Below, one piece after another: positions 43,132-52,851 of a stretch of DNA of 64,000 nucleotides. The position numbers were made by a program, and so were the translations under genes. Numbering within the stretch: position 1 is the stretch's first letter; each line of letters starts with the position of its first letter. Source of the stretch: an uncultured Sunxiuqinia sp. (GTDB lineage Bacteria; Bacteroidota; Bacteroidia; Bacteroidales; Prolixibacteraceae). The notes beneath the pieces are model-generated. The model did not search any database. It was not told the DNA's origin and worked only from the letters and a program-made list of their open reading frames with translations. The stretch covers positions 1-64,000 of the forward strand of contig NZ_CANLZV010000005.1 in NCBI RefSeq assembly GCF_947495665.1, written 5' to 3'.

Positions 43132-44901
43132 TTACTTGATTTGTGCCGATTTGATTCCCTCTACGTGAGGACCGGCCAATTCATCGAAATAGAATTCATG
43201 GGTTCCTTCTCCAACACCTGGATTCAGCATGATACGTACGATATCATAGAAATCATGACTTACAGCAGCATCAGGATCGGTTACATCATTGGTAAATACT
43301 CCGCCTGCCGAACCATTATTGGCAACACCGGCAAAGTCGTATTCAGCCACTTCCCAGGTATTATCTTCTTGAATCGTGTAATTCAATTCCACACCTGACA
43401 TCCAGGCATCGCCACCCCAATCCGTGTTTTCCAGTTTCAGCAGCACCACATCGCCTGCTTTACCGTACACCATGATTTTGAAAGTTGAGATGGAGCGCAA
43501 GTCAAAGCGATAGCCGGAAGGCAGCTTCATATTCGCATTCGCCCATGGATTGTCTGTTTTAGAATACATCGCTACACTGGCACTTCGGTTTGGATAGATC
43601 CGGTCAGGATTTGCCATCGTAACGACAGAGCAATCCTCGCCAACAACAGCAGCCATAGCCACTTCGCTAAAGTCGTTGTACATGACCATTTCATCCAGTA
43701 AGAATGGAACATAGTCTGGATGATTCGTCGTAACAGTCACCGTTTCAGATAAATTCAATTCCCCGATAGAAGTGTTCACAACCGCTGAAATCATAAAGGT
43801 TCCGGCACGCATGTAAGTATGCGAAACAACATCCGTATAATTGTCAGCCACCACTGTAGTACCATCACCAAAGTCGAAAGTTACCCCATTGATCGCCTGA
43901 CCTTCAGGAATAGCAGCATTTGCCAATGAAACTTCGTAGGTATTAACCGCTGTTGCCGATAAGTCGTTAACCAATAGTTCTGCAGAAACAGCTGGTTTTA
44001 CATATCCTTTAGGAATCAACTGAAAATGCCAGGCATTCCCTTCAACACGGTCGGTTGCAACTAGCTCCATCAGGTTCTCTTCCAATCTCAAAATTTCGTA
44101 AGAACCATTGACGGCTCCTACGTCGAAACATGGGAACATTGGCGTAGGTCCGGAAAGCGTTAAATACCACTTACCATCTCTTTCCTCGACAAACCAACTT
44201 CCGGGCGAGGGTGTGTAGTCCACCACAAAGTCCGAATCATCTTCATAACCGTTGCTATAACCCGGGCTATCGCTAACAAAAGCCTTCACATAACTTTGTC
44301 CTTTATTCTCCAAAGTAGCCACAAAGCCATTGATCTGAAAGTTAATCTCATCATCGTACAAGACGCCAACGCCTTGCTTGGCCAGCGGGCCGGCAGACCA
44401 CCATGCCAGTCCGTTTGAACCGGCAGGTCCAACACCAAGATGCCCTTGGGACAAACTATCCAGCACCCAGGTTTTTCCATCCAGGTCATCGACTCCACCA
44501 CTCAGGAAAATAAACTTTTCGTTGGAAAAAATAGAGTAGTCTGTTTCTTCCTGAACAACCTGAGCGACAACTTTTTCAGTAAACGCACCGGTATTGGTGG
44601 TAATCGTCAATGTTACGTCATAGGTTCCGGGCAGCGGGTAATAGGCCACAATTTCTTTGCCTTCGGCAACATTTCCATTGCCCAAATCCCACTTTATCAA
44701 ATGGATGCCCGAAACACCCGCATTACTTACCATATTGAAATGATAGGCATCACTCCCCTGGCTAACAGTTGCCGTCACTTCCTCGGCCGAAGGCGGGTAG
44801 CTCTCTCTGGCGTCGCCCGAATCAAATTCCTGTGGCTCACAGCCAATGAAGAACATCGTCAACATGGACATCAGCAAGCCTAGTTTAAATATATTTTTCA
44901 T
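43132..44901 (-). CDS. PKD-domain surface glycan-binding lipoprotein
   Basis: Lipoprotein of 589 aa (lipobox FFIGC, Cys21) directly after susD, the SusE/SusF position. Two PKD-type domains are visible: one near residues 45-115 (LIKWDLGNGN, PLPGTYDVTLTITT) and one near 305-390 (VTFDFGDGTTVV, YMRAGTFMISAVVNT). A central domain (about 120-300) of SusE-like or lipocalin-like strands lies between them. The C-terminal ~170 residues form a jelly-roll carbohydrate-binding-like domain (YRFDLRSISTFKIMVYGKAGD, EFYFDELAG). It should bind the beta-glucan at the surface; no catalytic motif is present. Confidence 0.8.
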   Translation of the reverse strand: MKNIFKLGLLMSMLTMFFIGCEPQEFDSGDARESYPPSAEEVTATVSQGSDAYHFNMVSNAGVSGIHLIKWDLGNGNVAEGKEIVAYYPLPGTYDVTLTITTNTGAFTEKVVAQVVQEETDYSIFSNEKFIFLSGGVDDLDGKTWVLDSLSQGHLGVGPAGSNGLAWWSAGPLAKQGVGVLYDDEINFQINGFVATLENKGQSYVKAFVSDSPGYSNGYEDDSDFVVDYTPSPGSWFVEERDGKWYLTLSGPTPMFPCFDVGAVNGSYEILRLEENLMELVATDRVEGNAWHFQLIPKGYVKPAVSAELLVNDLSATAVNTYEVSLANAAIPEGQAINGVTFDFGDGTTVVADNYTDVVSHTYMRAGTFMISAVVNTSIGELNLSETVTVTTNHPDYVPFLLDEMVMYNDFSEVAMAAVVGEDCSVVTMANPDRIYPNRSASVAMYSKTDNPWANANMKLPSGYRFDLRSISTFKIMVYGKAGDVVLLKLENTDWGGDAWMSGVELNYTIQEDNTWEVAEYDFAGVANNGSAGGVFTNDVTDPDAAVSHDFYDIVRIMLNPGVGEGTHEFYFDELAGPHVEGIKSAQIK

Positions 44902-44921
44902 CGTTTTTTCGTTTTTAGCGA

Positions 44922-46451
44922 TTAATAACCATCATTTTGAACCAGCTTGAACTCACCTTCTGTTTTGTCGATTTCAGATTGAGGAATCGGCAGGTACTTT
45001 TTAGTGGGTGCCCACGTACGGTTTGAAGAGTATTCAGGAAGATTCTCAGTTAAGGTATTGGCTTCGCCCCAGCGAACCAGGTCCCAGAAACGCATGCCTT
45101 CACCTAAAAATTCACGGCGTCTTTCCAGTTTGATCAACTCTGTTGTTGGCGCAGCAGTGGCCAGGCCGGCACGCTCTCTGATTTCAGTAATAGCGACTTC
45201 AGCTGTCAACTGGCCTACTGGCGCTACACCGTGAACAACGATCAATTCAGCCGCATTCAACAGTACTTCGGCGTAACGGAAAATACGCAGGTTGTTTTCG
45301 TAGTTCAGGTCAACATCACCCGGTGGCTCGTTATACCCTTCGCGAGCGGCATATTTAGCCATAAAGTATCCTGTATTTTGGAAACGTGGCGTATAGGTTC
45401 CATCTGCAAAATGATTGATAGATGCACTCAGGCGCTTATCGCCATCTTCATAAATATCCACGATTTCTGGGCGTACGGGCCCAAAACCCCAGCCGCCTTT
45501 ATACACCGACAAGCCACTGAGTTCGTCAGCACCACTCAAACCGTTTGGCGAGATGAAAGCAGGCAAGTTGGTTCCAAAACCAGTCCAACCGTCACCCCAT
45601 GTTTTACCACCATATTCTCCCGGAAGATGATTTGTTTCCAGAATAGATTCAGCACCAAACTCACCTTCCCGGGTCCAGATCGATGCAAAATCAACCAGGC
45701 TGTAAGCACCACTTTCATAAATTTCGTTCATGTCAGCCAGTACTTCAGCATATCTTGATTCATCGTTTTGATACATCACCACGCGGGCTTTCAGCAACAT
45801 GGCAGCAGCTTTAGTGGCCCGCCCCTGATCAGCACCCGAAACACTCATAGGCAGCTTGTCGCCTTCCAGTGCAAAATTGACATCCTCAATAATTTCGGCA
45901 TAAATTTCATCAGCGGAGTACTGACGGGCAAAATAAGGTTCTTCCAAATCTTCTTCGAAATAAGGAATGTTGCCCCAGAATTTCCACAGCCAATGCATGT
46001 AATAAGCACGCAGGAAATGCGCCTCAGCTTTGTATTGAGCCAGACGGGTTTCATCGACATCAACGGCATTTTCGCATGCTGAAATGGCATTGTTACACCG
46101 AGCCAAGGCGTTATAGTAAATGATCCAAAGGCCTTCGGGCAATTCGTCCGGAGTAGCATCGAGTTGTGACAAACGGTACAACTGTCCCTGGTCACCAGCG
46201 TCACCACCACCTTTAAAGATATCATCTGAACGTAGGTCAGACATCAGCACTATACTGTTGTAGTTTTGGTTGGCATAACTATCAAACAGCAGCACCTGAT
46301 AGCAGGAGCCTAAGTTTGATAAAATAGCACCTTCCGTTGCCGGGCCACCGGCTTCTTGCGAATCGGTCGGGTAATTGGTCAGGAAATCATCCGTACACGA
46401 TGTAAATCCCAGGATCGCAATAAACGCTATTGCTTTGATATATTTATTCAT
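44922..46451 (-). CDS. SusD/RagB family nutrient-binding lipoprotein
   Basis: Outer-membrane lipoprotein of 509 aa, lipobox GFTSC with Cys19, that caps the SusC transporter. It has the helical SusD fold with TPR-like pairs (LARCNNAISACE, AEAHFLRAYYMHWLWKFWGNIPYFEED), RYAEVLLNAAEL, and the C-terminal SusD_RagB region with LIKLERRREFLGEGMRFWDLVRWGEA and the final KYLPIPQSEID. It sits 21 bases after susC. The glycan is inferred to be beta-glucan from neighbouring GH16 and GH3 enzymes. Confidence 0.94.
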   Translation of the reverse strand: MNKYIKAIAFIAILGFTSCTDDFLTNYPTDSQEAGGPATEGAILSNLGSCYQVLLFDSYANQNYNSIVLMSDLRSDDIFKGGGDAGDQGQLYRLSQLDATPDELPEGLWIIYYNALARCNNAISACENAVDVDETRLAQYKAEAHFLRAYYMHWLWKFWGNIPYFEEDLEEPYFARQYSADEIYAEIIEDVNFALEGDKLPMSVSGADQGRATKAAAMLLKARVVMYQNDESRYAEVLADMNEIYESGAYSLVDFASIWTREGEFGAESILETNHLPGEYGGKTWGDGWTGFGTNLPAFISPNGLSGADELSGLSVYKGGWGFGPVRPEIVDIYEDGDKRLSASINHFADGTYTPRFQNTGYFMAKYAAREGYNEPPGDVDLNYENNLRIFRYAEVLLNAAELIVVHGVAPVGQLTAEVAITEIRERAGLATAAPTTELIKLERRREFLGEGMRFWDLVRWGEANTLTENLPEYSSNRTWAPTKKYLPIPQSEIDKTEGEFKLVQNDGY

Positions 46452-46472
46452 AACTTCTTCTGTTTTTATTGA

Positions 46473-49400
46473 TTAGAAAGTAATATTGGCACCAATGTTA
46501 ATGGTTCTTGATTGAGGATAGATTCCCCGGTCAATACCAATGGTAGTATAGCCACCCGATGCAACTTCAGGATCAAAACCATCATAATCCGTAATTGTAA
46601 ACAGGTTTTCAGCCGACACAAATACACGCAGACGGGAGATTGATGCTTTGTGCAACAACTCTGTTGGCAACGAATAACCCAGCTGAACATTTTTCAGGCG
46701 GGCATAGGAGCCATTCTTGATGTACAAATCAGATGAACGCCAGTTCCGGTTATTGTTTTGATTCGTCATGCGCGGAATTGAATTGGAAGTTCCTTCGCCA
46801 GTCCAGCGATCCAAAATCCAGCTTGGACGGTTCATGGCAGGAATGTCACCACGCTGTGAGAAGTCAAAGATGTCGTTACCTAATGAACCTTGCCAGAACA
46901 TATTGAAGTCAAACTGCTTCCATTCTGCACCAACCGTAAATCCATAGGTCCAGTCCGGCATACCTTTTCCAATTTTCGTTTTATCATCATCGGTAATGCT
47001 TTCATCACCATTCAGGTCTACAAAACGCACATCTCCAGGCTTGGCATTTTCGCCGTACAAGCTGTTGTAAGCATCCGCTTCGGCTTGGTTTTGAATAAGA
47101 CCATCAGTTTGGAAACCGTAGAAATAAGGGAATACTTCGCCGTTCATCCCTTTCACATAACTTCCTACACCTGAAGCTCCAGCATTTTCATAAATAGCTT
47201 CACCGGATTCATTTCCCATGTTGATCAGCTTATTTTTCAGGTAAGTGGCATTGGCCGAAATGTTGTAGCTAAAATCACCAGCACTTCCGCGGTAACCCAA
47301 TTCAAACTCCAATCCGCTGTTTTCCATATCACCGGCATTGGCAATCGGAGCACCTTTTCCTACATAACCAGGAATCGGCTGATCAATCAACATTCCATTG
47401 GTGGTCTTTTTGAAATAATCGAAACCGAAGGATAAAGCGCTGTTTAAGAACCGGGCATCAAAACCGAGGTCAATTTGCTCCGACTCTTCCCATTTCACAT
47501 TGGCATTAGCCAATTTTGAAGGGGCACTACCATACTGCATATACATGGCATCACCTGCACCGAAATAATAGTTTTGGTTACCATCCATCAAACTGGTGTA
47601 AGAGAAGTTTCCAATCCGGTTGTTTCCGTTTGTCCCCCAGCTTGCTCTAAGCTTCAGGTAGTTGAACCATTCCGGAATATCTTCCATAAAAGCTTCGTTA
47701 GTCACATTCCATCCCACAGAAACAGAAGGGAATACCGCCCATTTGTTATTGGGTCCAAATGAAGAAGAACCATCGCGGCGAATAGTCGCCTGCAACATAT
47801 ACTTTTCATCATAGTTATAGTCTATCCGTCCGAAGTAAGAAGCCAGAGTTTCATTGGAGAAACCTTCTGTTCCACCGCTAACACGTCCTTCGGTAGGAGG
47901 AGCAATCGCGTAGTCGATATTGGCTTTATTCGGATCGCTTTCCAGCAAGTCGTAATCATCGCCTGACAGGTGACGAACGGTGTACTCCTGAGCCGATTGA
48001 CCCAACAATACCGTAAAGCTGTGTTTTTCGTTGATCGTTTTGTTGTAGGTCAATGTGTTTTCAAGCTGCCACACGAAACCTCGATGCATGTTTGAATATA
48101 CATGGCTTTGCGTCAGGTCTTTCCCCTGCGTCGCTAAGAAGTGCTCAAATTCATAGCCATCGGCTCCCCAGAAAGCGAGGTCAACACCGTAGCTTGATTT
48201 GAATTTCAGTCCTTCGATCACATTGATTTCTCCCCAGAAAGAAGAAACAAATTTATCTTCATTGTTTTGAGCTCCGGTTGGTGCATTAAGCATCGCTACC
48301 GGGTTGGCAATTTCCTGGAAACCTGCTGGCGGAATCGAAAATACGTTTCCGTTTTTATCTTTTACGGCATTGGGATAGTCAGCCAGAACCCCATCCGGAT
48401 CCTCAGCATACACCGGAACAAGAGGATTGAACGTCAGGGCACTTCCCAAAATGGAACCATACTCAGAGTTGGTTTCAATACCACTGGACAACACCCGGGA
48501 ATAACCGGCATTCACGCCTACCTTCACATTGTTCAGGAAAGAACGATCGGCTTCAAACACATTGTAAGTGGTGTTCGAACGAATACTGTAACGCTCATAA
48601 TTTGAACGACCATAGTCGCCCCCTACAATACCTTCCTGGTTCAGATAACCAAAGGATAAGAAGTAAGTAACATCTTCGTTGCCTCCGTTAATGCTGATTT
48701 GGTGTGACTGCACCGGAGCATCGTAGTTGAACGTTTCATCCTGCCAGTCCGTTCCGGCTCCAGCATTGGCAATTTGTTCGGCTGAGTAACGAGGAGCTTT
48801 GTTATCATTGAGCTCCGATTCATTCATAATCAGCATGTATTCCTTAGCATTCAAAACCGATTTCTTTTTCCATGGGTTTTGCCACCCATACGAAAAGTCA
48901 TAGTTAATAGAGGCTTTTCCGGACTTACCTTTTTTGGTGGTAATCAGAATTACGCCGTTGGCAGCACGGGCTCCATATACAGCTGCAGAAGCCGCATCTT
49001 TCAGCACCTCCACGGATTCAATATCGGTTGGGTTTAAGTAGCTAATACCGCCACCAACAGCCATTCCATCTACAATATAAAGGGGTTCGCTATTGTTAAT
49101 CGTACCAATACCCCGAATCCGAACTTTCGAGTCTGATCCAGGCTGACCAGAGCTTTGCGTAATCTGAACTCCGGAAACCCGTCCTTTCATGACATCTTCA
49201 ATCCGCGTTGGAGTGGAGTTCTCCAGCTCTTCGGAAGACACACTACTAATGGCGGCCGTTACCACACTTTTTTTCTGTACACCATAACCAACCACAACAA
49301 CTTCATCCAGGTCGGTAAAATCTTCGGCAAGTGCAACATTAATTACAGCCCTTCCATCAACAGGCAACACCTGGCCCTTCATCCCAATGTAGGAGAATTC

Positions 49401-49607
49401 CAGAATGGCAGAGGATGGAACTTCAAGCGTATAATTACCATCAAAATCAGTAATTGTACCCGTAGTCGTTCCCTGAATAACTACAGACACCCCCGGAAGA
49501 GGTTGTCCATCTTCTTTAGCTGTTACCTGCCCCGAAACTGATATCTCCTGGGCAAATAAACTCACGCTAAAAAAAGAACAGAATAGGAAAAACAAGATTC
49601 TTTTCAT
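46473..49607 (-). CDS. SusC/RagA family TonB-linked outer-membrane transporter
   Basis: Glycan importer of 1044 aa. Signal peptide (about 1-19), CarboxypepD_reg-like domain (about 22-95), and the SusC-specific stretch DLDEVVVVGYGVQKK before the plug (about 115-230, VRIRGIGTINNSEPLYIVDG and DAASAAVYGARAANGVILITTKKG). The barrel ends in INIGANITF. It pairs with the SusD 21 bases downstream. First gene of the beta-glucan operon, 245 bases from the regulator; that gap has only a weak -7 candidate (TGGATTTG, minus strand, 49663-49656). Confidence 0.95.
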   Translation of the reverse strand: MKRILFFLFCSFFSVSLFAQEISVSGQVTAKEDGQPLPGVSVVIQGTTTGTITDFDGNYTLEVPSSAILEFSYIGMKGQVLPVDGRAVINVALAEDFTDLDEVVVVGYGVQKKSVVTAAISSVSSEELENSTPTRIEDVMKGRVSGVQITQSSGQPGSDSKVRIRGIGTINNSEPLYIVDGMAVGGGISYLNPTDIESVEVLKDAASAAVYGARAANGVILITTKKGKSGKASINYDFSYGWQNPWKKKSVLNAKEYMLIMNESELNDNKAPRYSAEQIANAGAGTDWQDETFNYDAPVQSHQISINGGNEDVTYFLSFGYLNQEGIVGGDYGRSNYERYSIRSNTTYNVFEADRSFLNNVKVGVNAGYSRVLSSGIETNSEYGSILGSALTFNPLVPVYAEDPDGVLADYPNAVKDKNGNVFSIPPAGFQEIANPVAMLNAPTGAQNNEDKFVSSFWGEINVIEGLKFKSSYGVDLAFWGADGYEFEHFLATQGKDLTQSHVYSNMHRGFVWQLENTLTYNKTINEKHSFTVLLGQSAQEYTVRHLSGDDYDLLESDPNKANIDYAIAPPTEGRVSGGTEGFSNETLASYFGRIDYNYDEKYMLQATIRRDGSSSFGPNNKWAVFPSVSVGWNVTNEAFMEDIPEWFNYLKLRASWGTNGNNRIGNFSYTSLMDGNQNYYFGAGDAMYMQYGSAPSKLANANVKWEESEQIDLGFDARFLNSALSFGFDYFKKTTNGMLIDQPIPGYVGKGAPIANAGDMENSGLEFELGYRGSAGDFSYNISANATYLKNKLINMGNESGEAIYENAGASGVGSYVKGMNGEVFPYFYGFQTDGLIQNQAEADAYNSLYGENAKPGDVRFVDLNGDESITDDDKTKIGKGMPDWTYGFTVGAEWKQFDFNMFWQGSLGNDIFDFSQRGDIPAMNRPSWILDRWTGEGTSNSIPRMTNQNNNRNWRSSDLYIKNGSYARLKNVQLGYSLPTELLHKASISRLRVFVSAENLFTITDYDGFDPEVASGGYTTIGIDRGIYPQSRTINIGANITF

Positions 49608-49852
49608 ACGATAAGTTTTTAAATAGCAAATAATTATTCTTCACTTAGGAATTTCAAATCCATAAGCGAAAATGGAGTAAAGAAACCTCACTTTAAAATT
49701 TTTTAACACTTCAATAATGCTACATGGTCTTTATTTCCACCCCTACAACAATACATCAATCAAAAACAACACACACTGACTGACAGACGTTTAGCTCTGA
49801 TTAACGATTGTTTTTGCATACATCATCTGAAAATATGCTTTACAACAGAAGT

Positions 49853-52759
49853 TTAAATGCTAGCGATAAATGAGCTCAAATTGGTGTCACGATCAAGCCC
49901 CAGTTTTTTCCGAAGGCGGTACCGGCCAATTTCAACACCGCGAGAGCTTATGTTTTGCAGTGTCGCAATCTCTTTGGTGGAAATATTCATTTTAATGTAG
50001 GCACAGAGTTTTTGCTCCCGGGGGGTTAGCGTTGGGAATTTTTCAGTTAGTCGCTTGAAGAAGTCTTCGTGTACTTCATCAAAATAGGTTTCAAAAAGCT
50101 CTTGCTGCTTTTTATTATCAAATTCCCGGTCAATCCGGCTAATAATCAAACTGATTTTTGATTTCACGGTACTGTCAGTCACCAGGGTTTGCAGACTTTT
50201 AAGCTCCGTTTTCAGTTTGCCCATAAATTTGTTCTTCTGAACCAGACTCATCGTTTGGTTGGCTAACTCCTTATCCAAATGAATCATTTTTCCCCGCAAC
50301 TTTTCATTCCTGAGCTTCACGATCTCCCGCTCTGAAACCAACACTTCACGCTGGTACTGATGAATCCGCTTCCGGTATTCCTGCAGGTTTTTGAGCCGTT
50401 CCTTTCGTTTGGATACCTGCATGCGGTAGTAAACCCACCAAATAATAGCCGCGATCAATAGCAGGCCACTAAGCATGTAAACAAACCAAGCCAAAGCTGA
50501 CCGATACCAAGGCGGTTTGATACTAAATGAAAAACTTGCTGGTTGACTTTCGTGCCCAAATGGATTAACGGTTTTCACCTTGAAGGTGTAATCACCTTCC
50601 CGCAAGTTCATAAACTCCGAGCTCGCCTCCTCCGACCATTCTGACCACTCGGTACTGTAGTTCTCCAAAAAATAACTGAACCGAATCCGATTCAGGTTTT
50701 TATAATCCGGACTTGAATAGACAAACTTCAAGTTGTTTCCTTTAAATTTAAAGGCCAGGGAGTCCTCCGGAAAGTTTTCGTCCATCAAATTGGGATGGAA
50801 TCTTTTTTGATTCAGCTGATTCACCACCTCCCGGATGTACACCTGTTCCTGACGGTCTTTTTTCGGCTGGTAACTGGGAGAATAATGGGCCAGACCATCT
50901 TCAAGCGAGATAAAAGTATGCTCCATATCAACCACATTGATATGCTGGAAGCCGGAAATGGTAAGTCCCGCTATCTTTTCAAAAGGCCCCACCACTTTCG
51001 TATAGCTTCCATCCTCGAGAAACCGCAACACCCCTGGTCCGTTTTCTCCGATAAACCAAATGTTGTTGTACTGATCTTCTTTGATGTAATCGACATTATT
51101 TCCCTCTCCAAAGAGTTTATTATATTCGACTGAGCGCTCAAACCGATTCAAAGCCTGATCGTAGGTATAGATTCCGTTGGGCGAGGTAAAAAGAATGTCA
51201 CCCTTAATGGTCATCAGGTTGATATAAATATCAGAAGGAAGCCCATCGTTTGAGTTGTAAAAATCGTAATGAACAACCCGGTCGAGCGCTTCATTTAAAC
51301 GCATCCGGAAAACACCTTTAAAACCATGACTCATCCAAATATCGCCATTCTCATCCTGAGCCATCAGTTTAGACGACTCAGAGAAATCCTTGACCTGAGT
51401 CACGAACTCCCAGGACTGCCCATCGGCGGTCTTCCTGAAAAGAGTCAGTCCGTTATAATTTCCACCAAGCAGGTAATCGTCATTTTGCATGAGTTCGATG
51501 AAAATCCAGGCCCCACGAACATCCGAAATCATTCGGGCCGTTTCACCCGCAATCTCATAAGTCCCATTATCATGTCCGCACAGCACAACCCCATTATGAA
51601 CCCCCAAATACCAAACCTGACCAATGGTTTTTGGAATCAACCGAAAGCCTTTAGGATCAATCGTCACATCTTCAGGCCAGTCTTTTACATACAGGCCATG
51701 ATTGGTGCCCACATACAACTTCCCGTTATGAACCAATGACGTGTAAGTAGCCCCTAGTCCTTCCGGGTCAAACATGAACGTAAACGGAGATCCCACATCA
51801 ATGTAATCAATGCCATTATCCAGTCCGAGCCATAAATTACCCTCCTGATCAGCCCCAATGCTAAGGATCGTATTATTCTGCAAGCCTTTTTTCTTGTTCA
51901 CATGCTGGATAATTTGCCCGGACTCATCGGTAATAAGTAAACCTCCCTGAATGGTTCCAAAAGCATAGTAAGCCTCGTTAAACCGCGTGGCCGAAAAAAT
52001 CTGATTTTCAAGCAAGAAATCATTGGCCGGGCCTTTCCATGGCGTTAACTTCTCCCCGTCATAACTATACACCCCATGGTTGGCCGTACCAATAAGCACC
52101 CGGTTATTGTAAACGGGCAGTATCGCCCAAATTTCCTTATCATCAAGCTCATCCAGCCCTTTCAGCTTGAAAAAATGCCCTTGACGGTATTCGCACAATC
52201 CGTCCACCTCATCCTGTACCCACAGGTGTCCATTAACATAGAATGAAAATCGAATCCGGTTGGATAAGGGAACACTTACAATGGCTTCATTCCGATAGAT
52301 AAACAAATGTGTGTACGACTGAAAAACAACACCAAAACTGGTTAAGTGAATGCACCAAATTTCTTCAAAATTCCGTTCGTCAACCGCCACCAAATCCAAC
52401 AGAGAACGGTATTGAAGCTCTCCTTTGGCATCGGGCTCCATGTACCCAAAGTCATTTTGTTGCCCCACATAAATACGCCCATTATCGTCAATCTGCAAAG
52501 CCCGAACAATGGAGCGATTGGGCAAGCCATAAAGCTGCCAGTGGTTACCATCAAATTCAAGGACCCCATCGTTATTGGCAAAGTACATGAAGTTAGACTG
52601 GTTGGAAGCAATGTGCCAGTTTTGCGCACTGCCTCGATATTCCTGTTTCGAGAAGTGTTGGATGTCGGGAATCCCCACATCTTTCAATTGCCCAAACGAC
52701 AAATTGGTTATCGTCAGGATACAGGCAAGCATCAGATATCGCAGATAGTTAGTAGGCAT
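49853..52759 (-). CDS. Membrane regulator: propeller sensor, Y_Y_Y domain and LuxR-type HTH, no kinase
   Basis: Inner-membrane transcription regulator of 968 aa next to susC. Signal peptide (about 1-23), two periplasmic beta-propeller halves made of Reg_prop-type repeats (e.g. NTILSIGADQEGNLWLGLDNG, YIKEDQYNNIWFIGENGPG), a Y_Y_Y domain (about 670-740), and a membrane helix (ALAWFVYMLSGLLLIAAIIW). A basic coiled coil (about 775-870) follows, and a C-terminal LuxR/GerE-type HTH (LTPREQKLCAYIKMNISTKEIATL, ISSRGVEIGRYRLRKKLG). The histidine kinase and receiver domains of hybrid two-component systems are absent, so the signal must pass directly across the membrane. Likely activates the glucan operon. 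ATG at 52759 is chosen; an earlier GTG lies upstream of the promoter. Confidence 0.88.
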   Translation of the reverse strand: MPTNYLRYLMLACILTITNLSFGQLKDVGIPDIQHFSKQEYRGSAQNWHIASNQSNFMYFANNDGVLEFDGNHWQLYGLPNRSIVRALQIDDNGRIYVGQQNDFGYMEPDAKGELQYRSLLDLVAVDERNFEEIWCIHLTSFGVVFQSYTHLFIYRNEAIVSVPLSNRIRFSFYVNGHLWVQDEVDGLCEYRQGHFFKLKGLDELDDKEIWAILPVYNNRVLIGTANHGVYSYDGEKLTPWKGPANDFLLENQIFSATRFNEAYYAFGTIQGGLLITDESGQIIQHVNKKKGLQNNTILSIGADQEGNLWLGLDNGIDYIDVGSPFTFMFDPEGLGATYTSLVHNGKLYVGTNHGLYVKDWPEDVTIDPKGFRLIPKTIGQVWYLGVHNGVVLCGHDNGTYEIAGETARMISDVRGAWIFIELMQNDDYLLGGNYNGLTLFRKTADGQSWEFVTQVKDFSESSKLMAQDENGDIWMSHGFKGVFRMRLNEALDRVVHYDFYNSNDGLPSDIYINLMTIKGDILFTSPNGIYTYDQALNRFERSVEYNKLFGEGNNVDYIKEDQYNNIWFIGENGPGVLRFLEDGSYTKVVGPFEKIAGLTISGFQHINVVDMEHTFISLEDGLAHYSPSYQPKKDRQEQVYIREVVNQLNQKRFHPNLMDENFPEDSLAFKFKGNNLKFVYSSPDYKNLNRIRFSYFLENYSTEWSEWSEEASSEFMNLREGDYTFKVKTVNPFGHESQPASFSFSIKPPWYRSALAWFVYMLSGLLLIAAIIWWVYYRMQVSKRKERLKNLQEYRKRIHQYQREVLVSEREIVKLRNEKLRGKMIHLDKELANQTMSLVQKNKFMGKLKTELKSLQTLVTDSTVKSKISLIISRIDREFDNKKQQELFETYFDEVHEDFFKRLTEKFPTLTPREQKLCAYIKMNISTKEIATLQNISSRGVEIGRYRLRKKLGLDRDTNLSSFIASI

Positions 52760-52763
52760 GAAA

Positions 52764-52771
52764 CAAATATA
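52764..52771 (-). promoter_or_regulatory. -7 promoter element TATATTTG of the PUL regulator
   Basis: Perfect TAnnTTTG on the minus strand, only four bases before the ATG, so the regulator mRNA would be leaderless (or start at the next in-frame ATG at 52732). Confidence 0.5.
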
Positions 52772-52822
52772 GTTAAAATCAGATTTTACACCGACCAATT
52801 GCCTAAAATCAGGGCAGAGCTG

Positions 52823-52830
52823 TATTTTTG
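52823..52830 (+). promoter_or_regulatory. mtnN: -7 promoter element TATTTTTG of mtnN
   Basis: Perfect TAnnTTTG with TTG 21 bases upstream as a -33 element, 21 bases before the mtnN ATG. Divergent from the regulator promoter about 50 bases away. Confidence 0.65.
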
Positions 52831-52851
52831 TCCAAACATTGTAAATATAAA

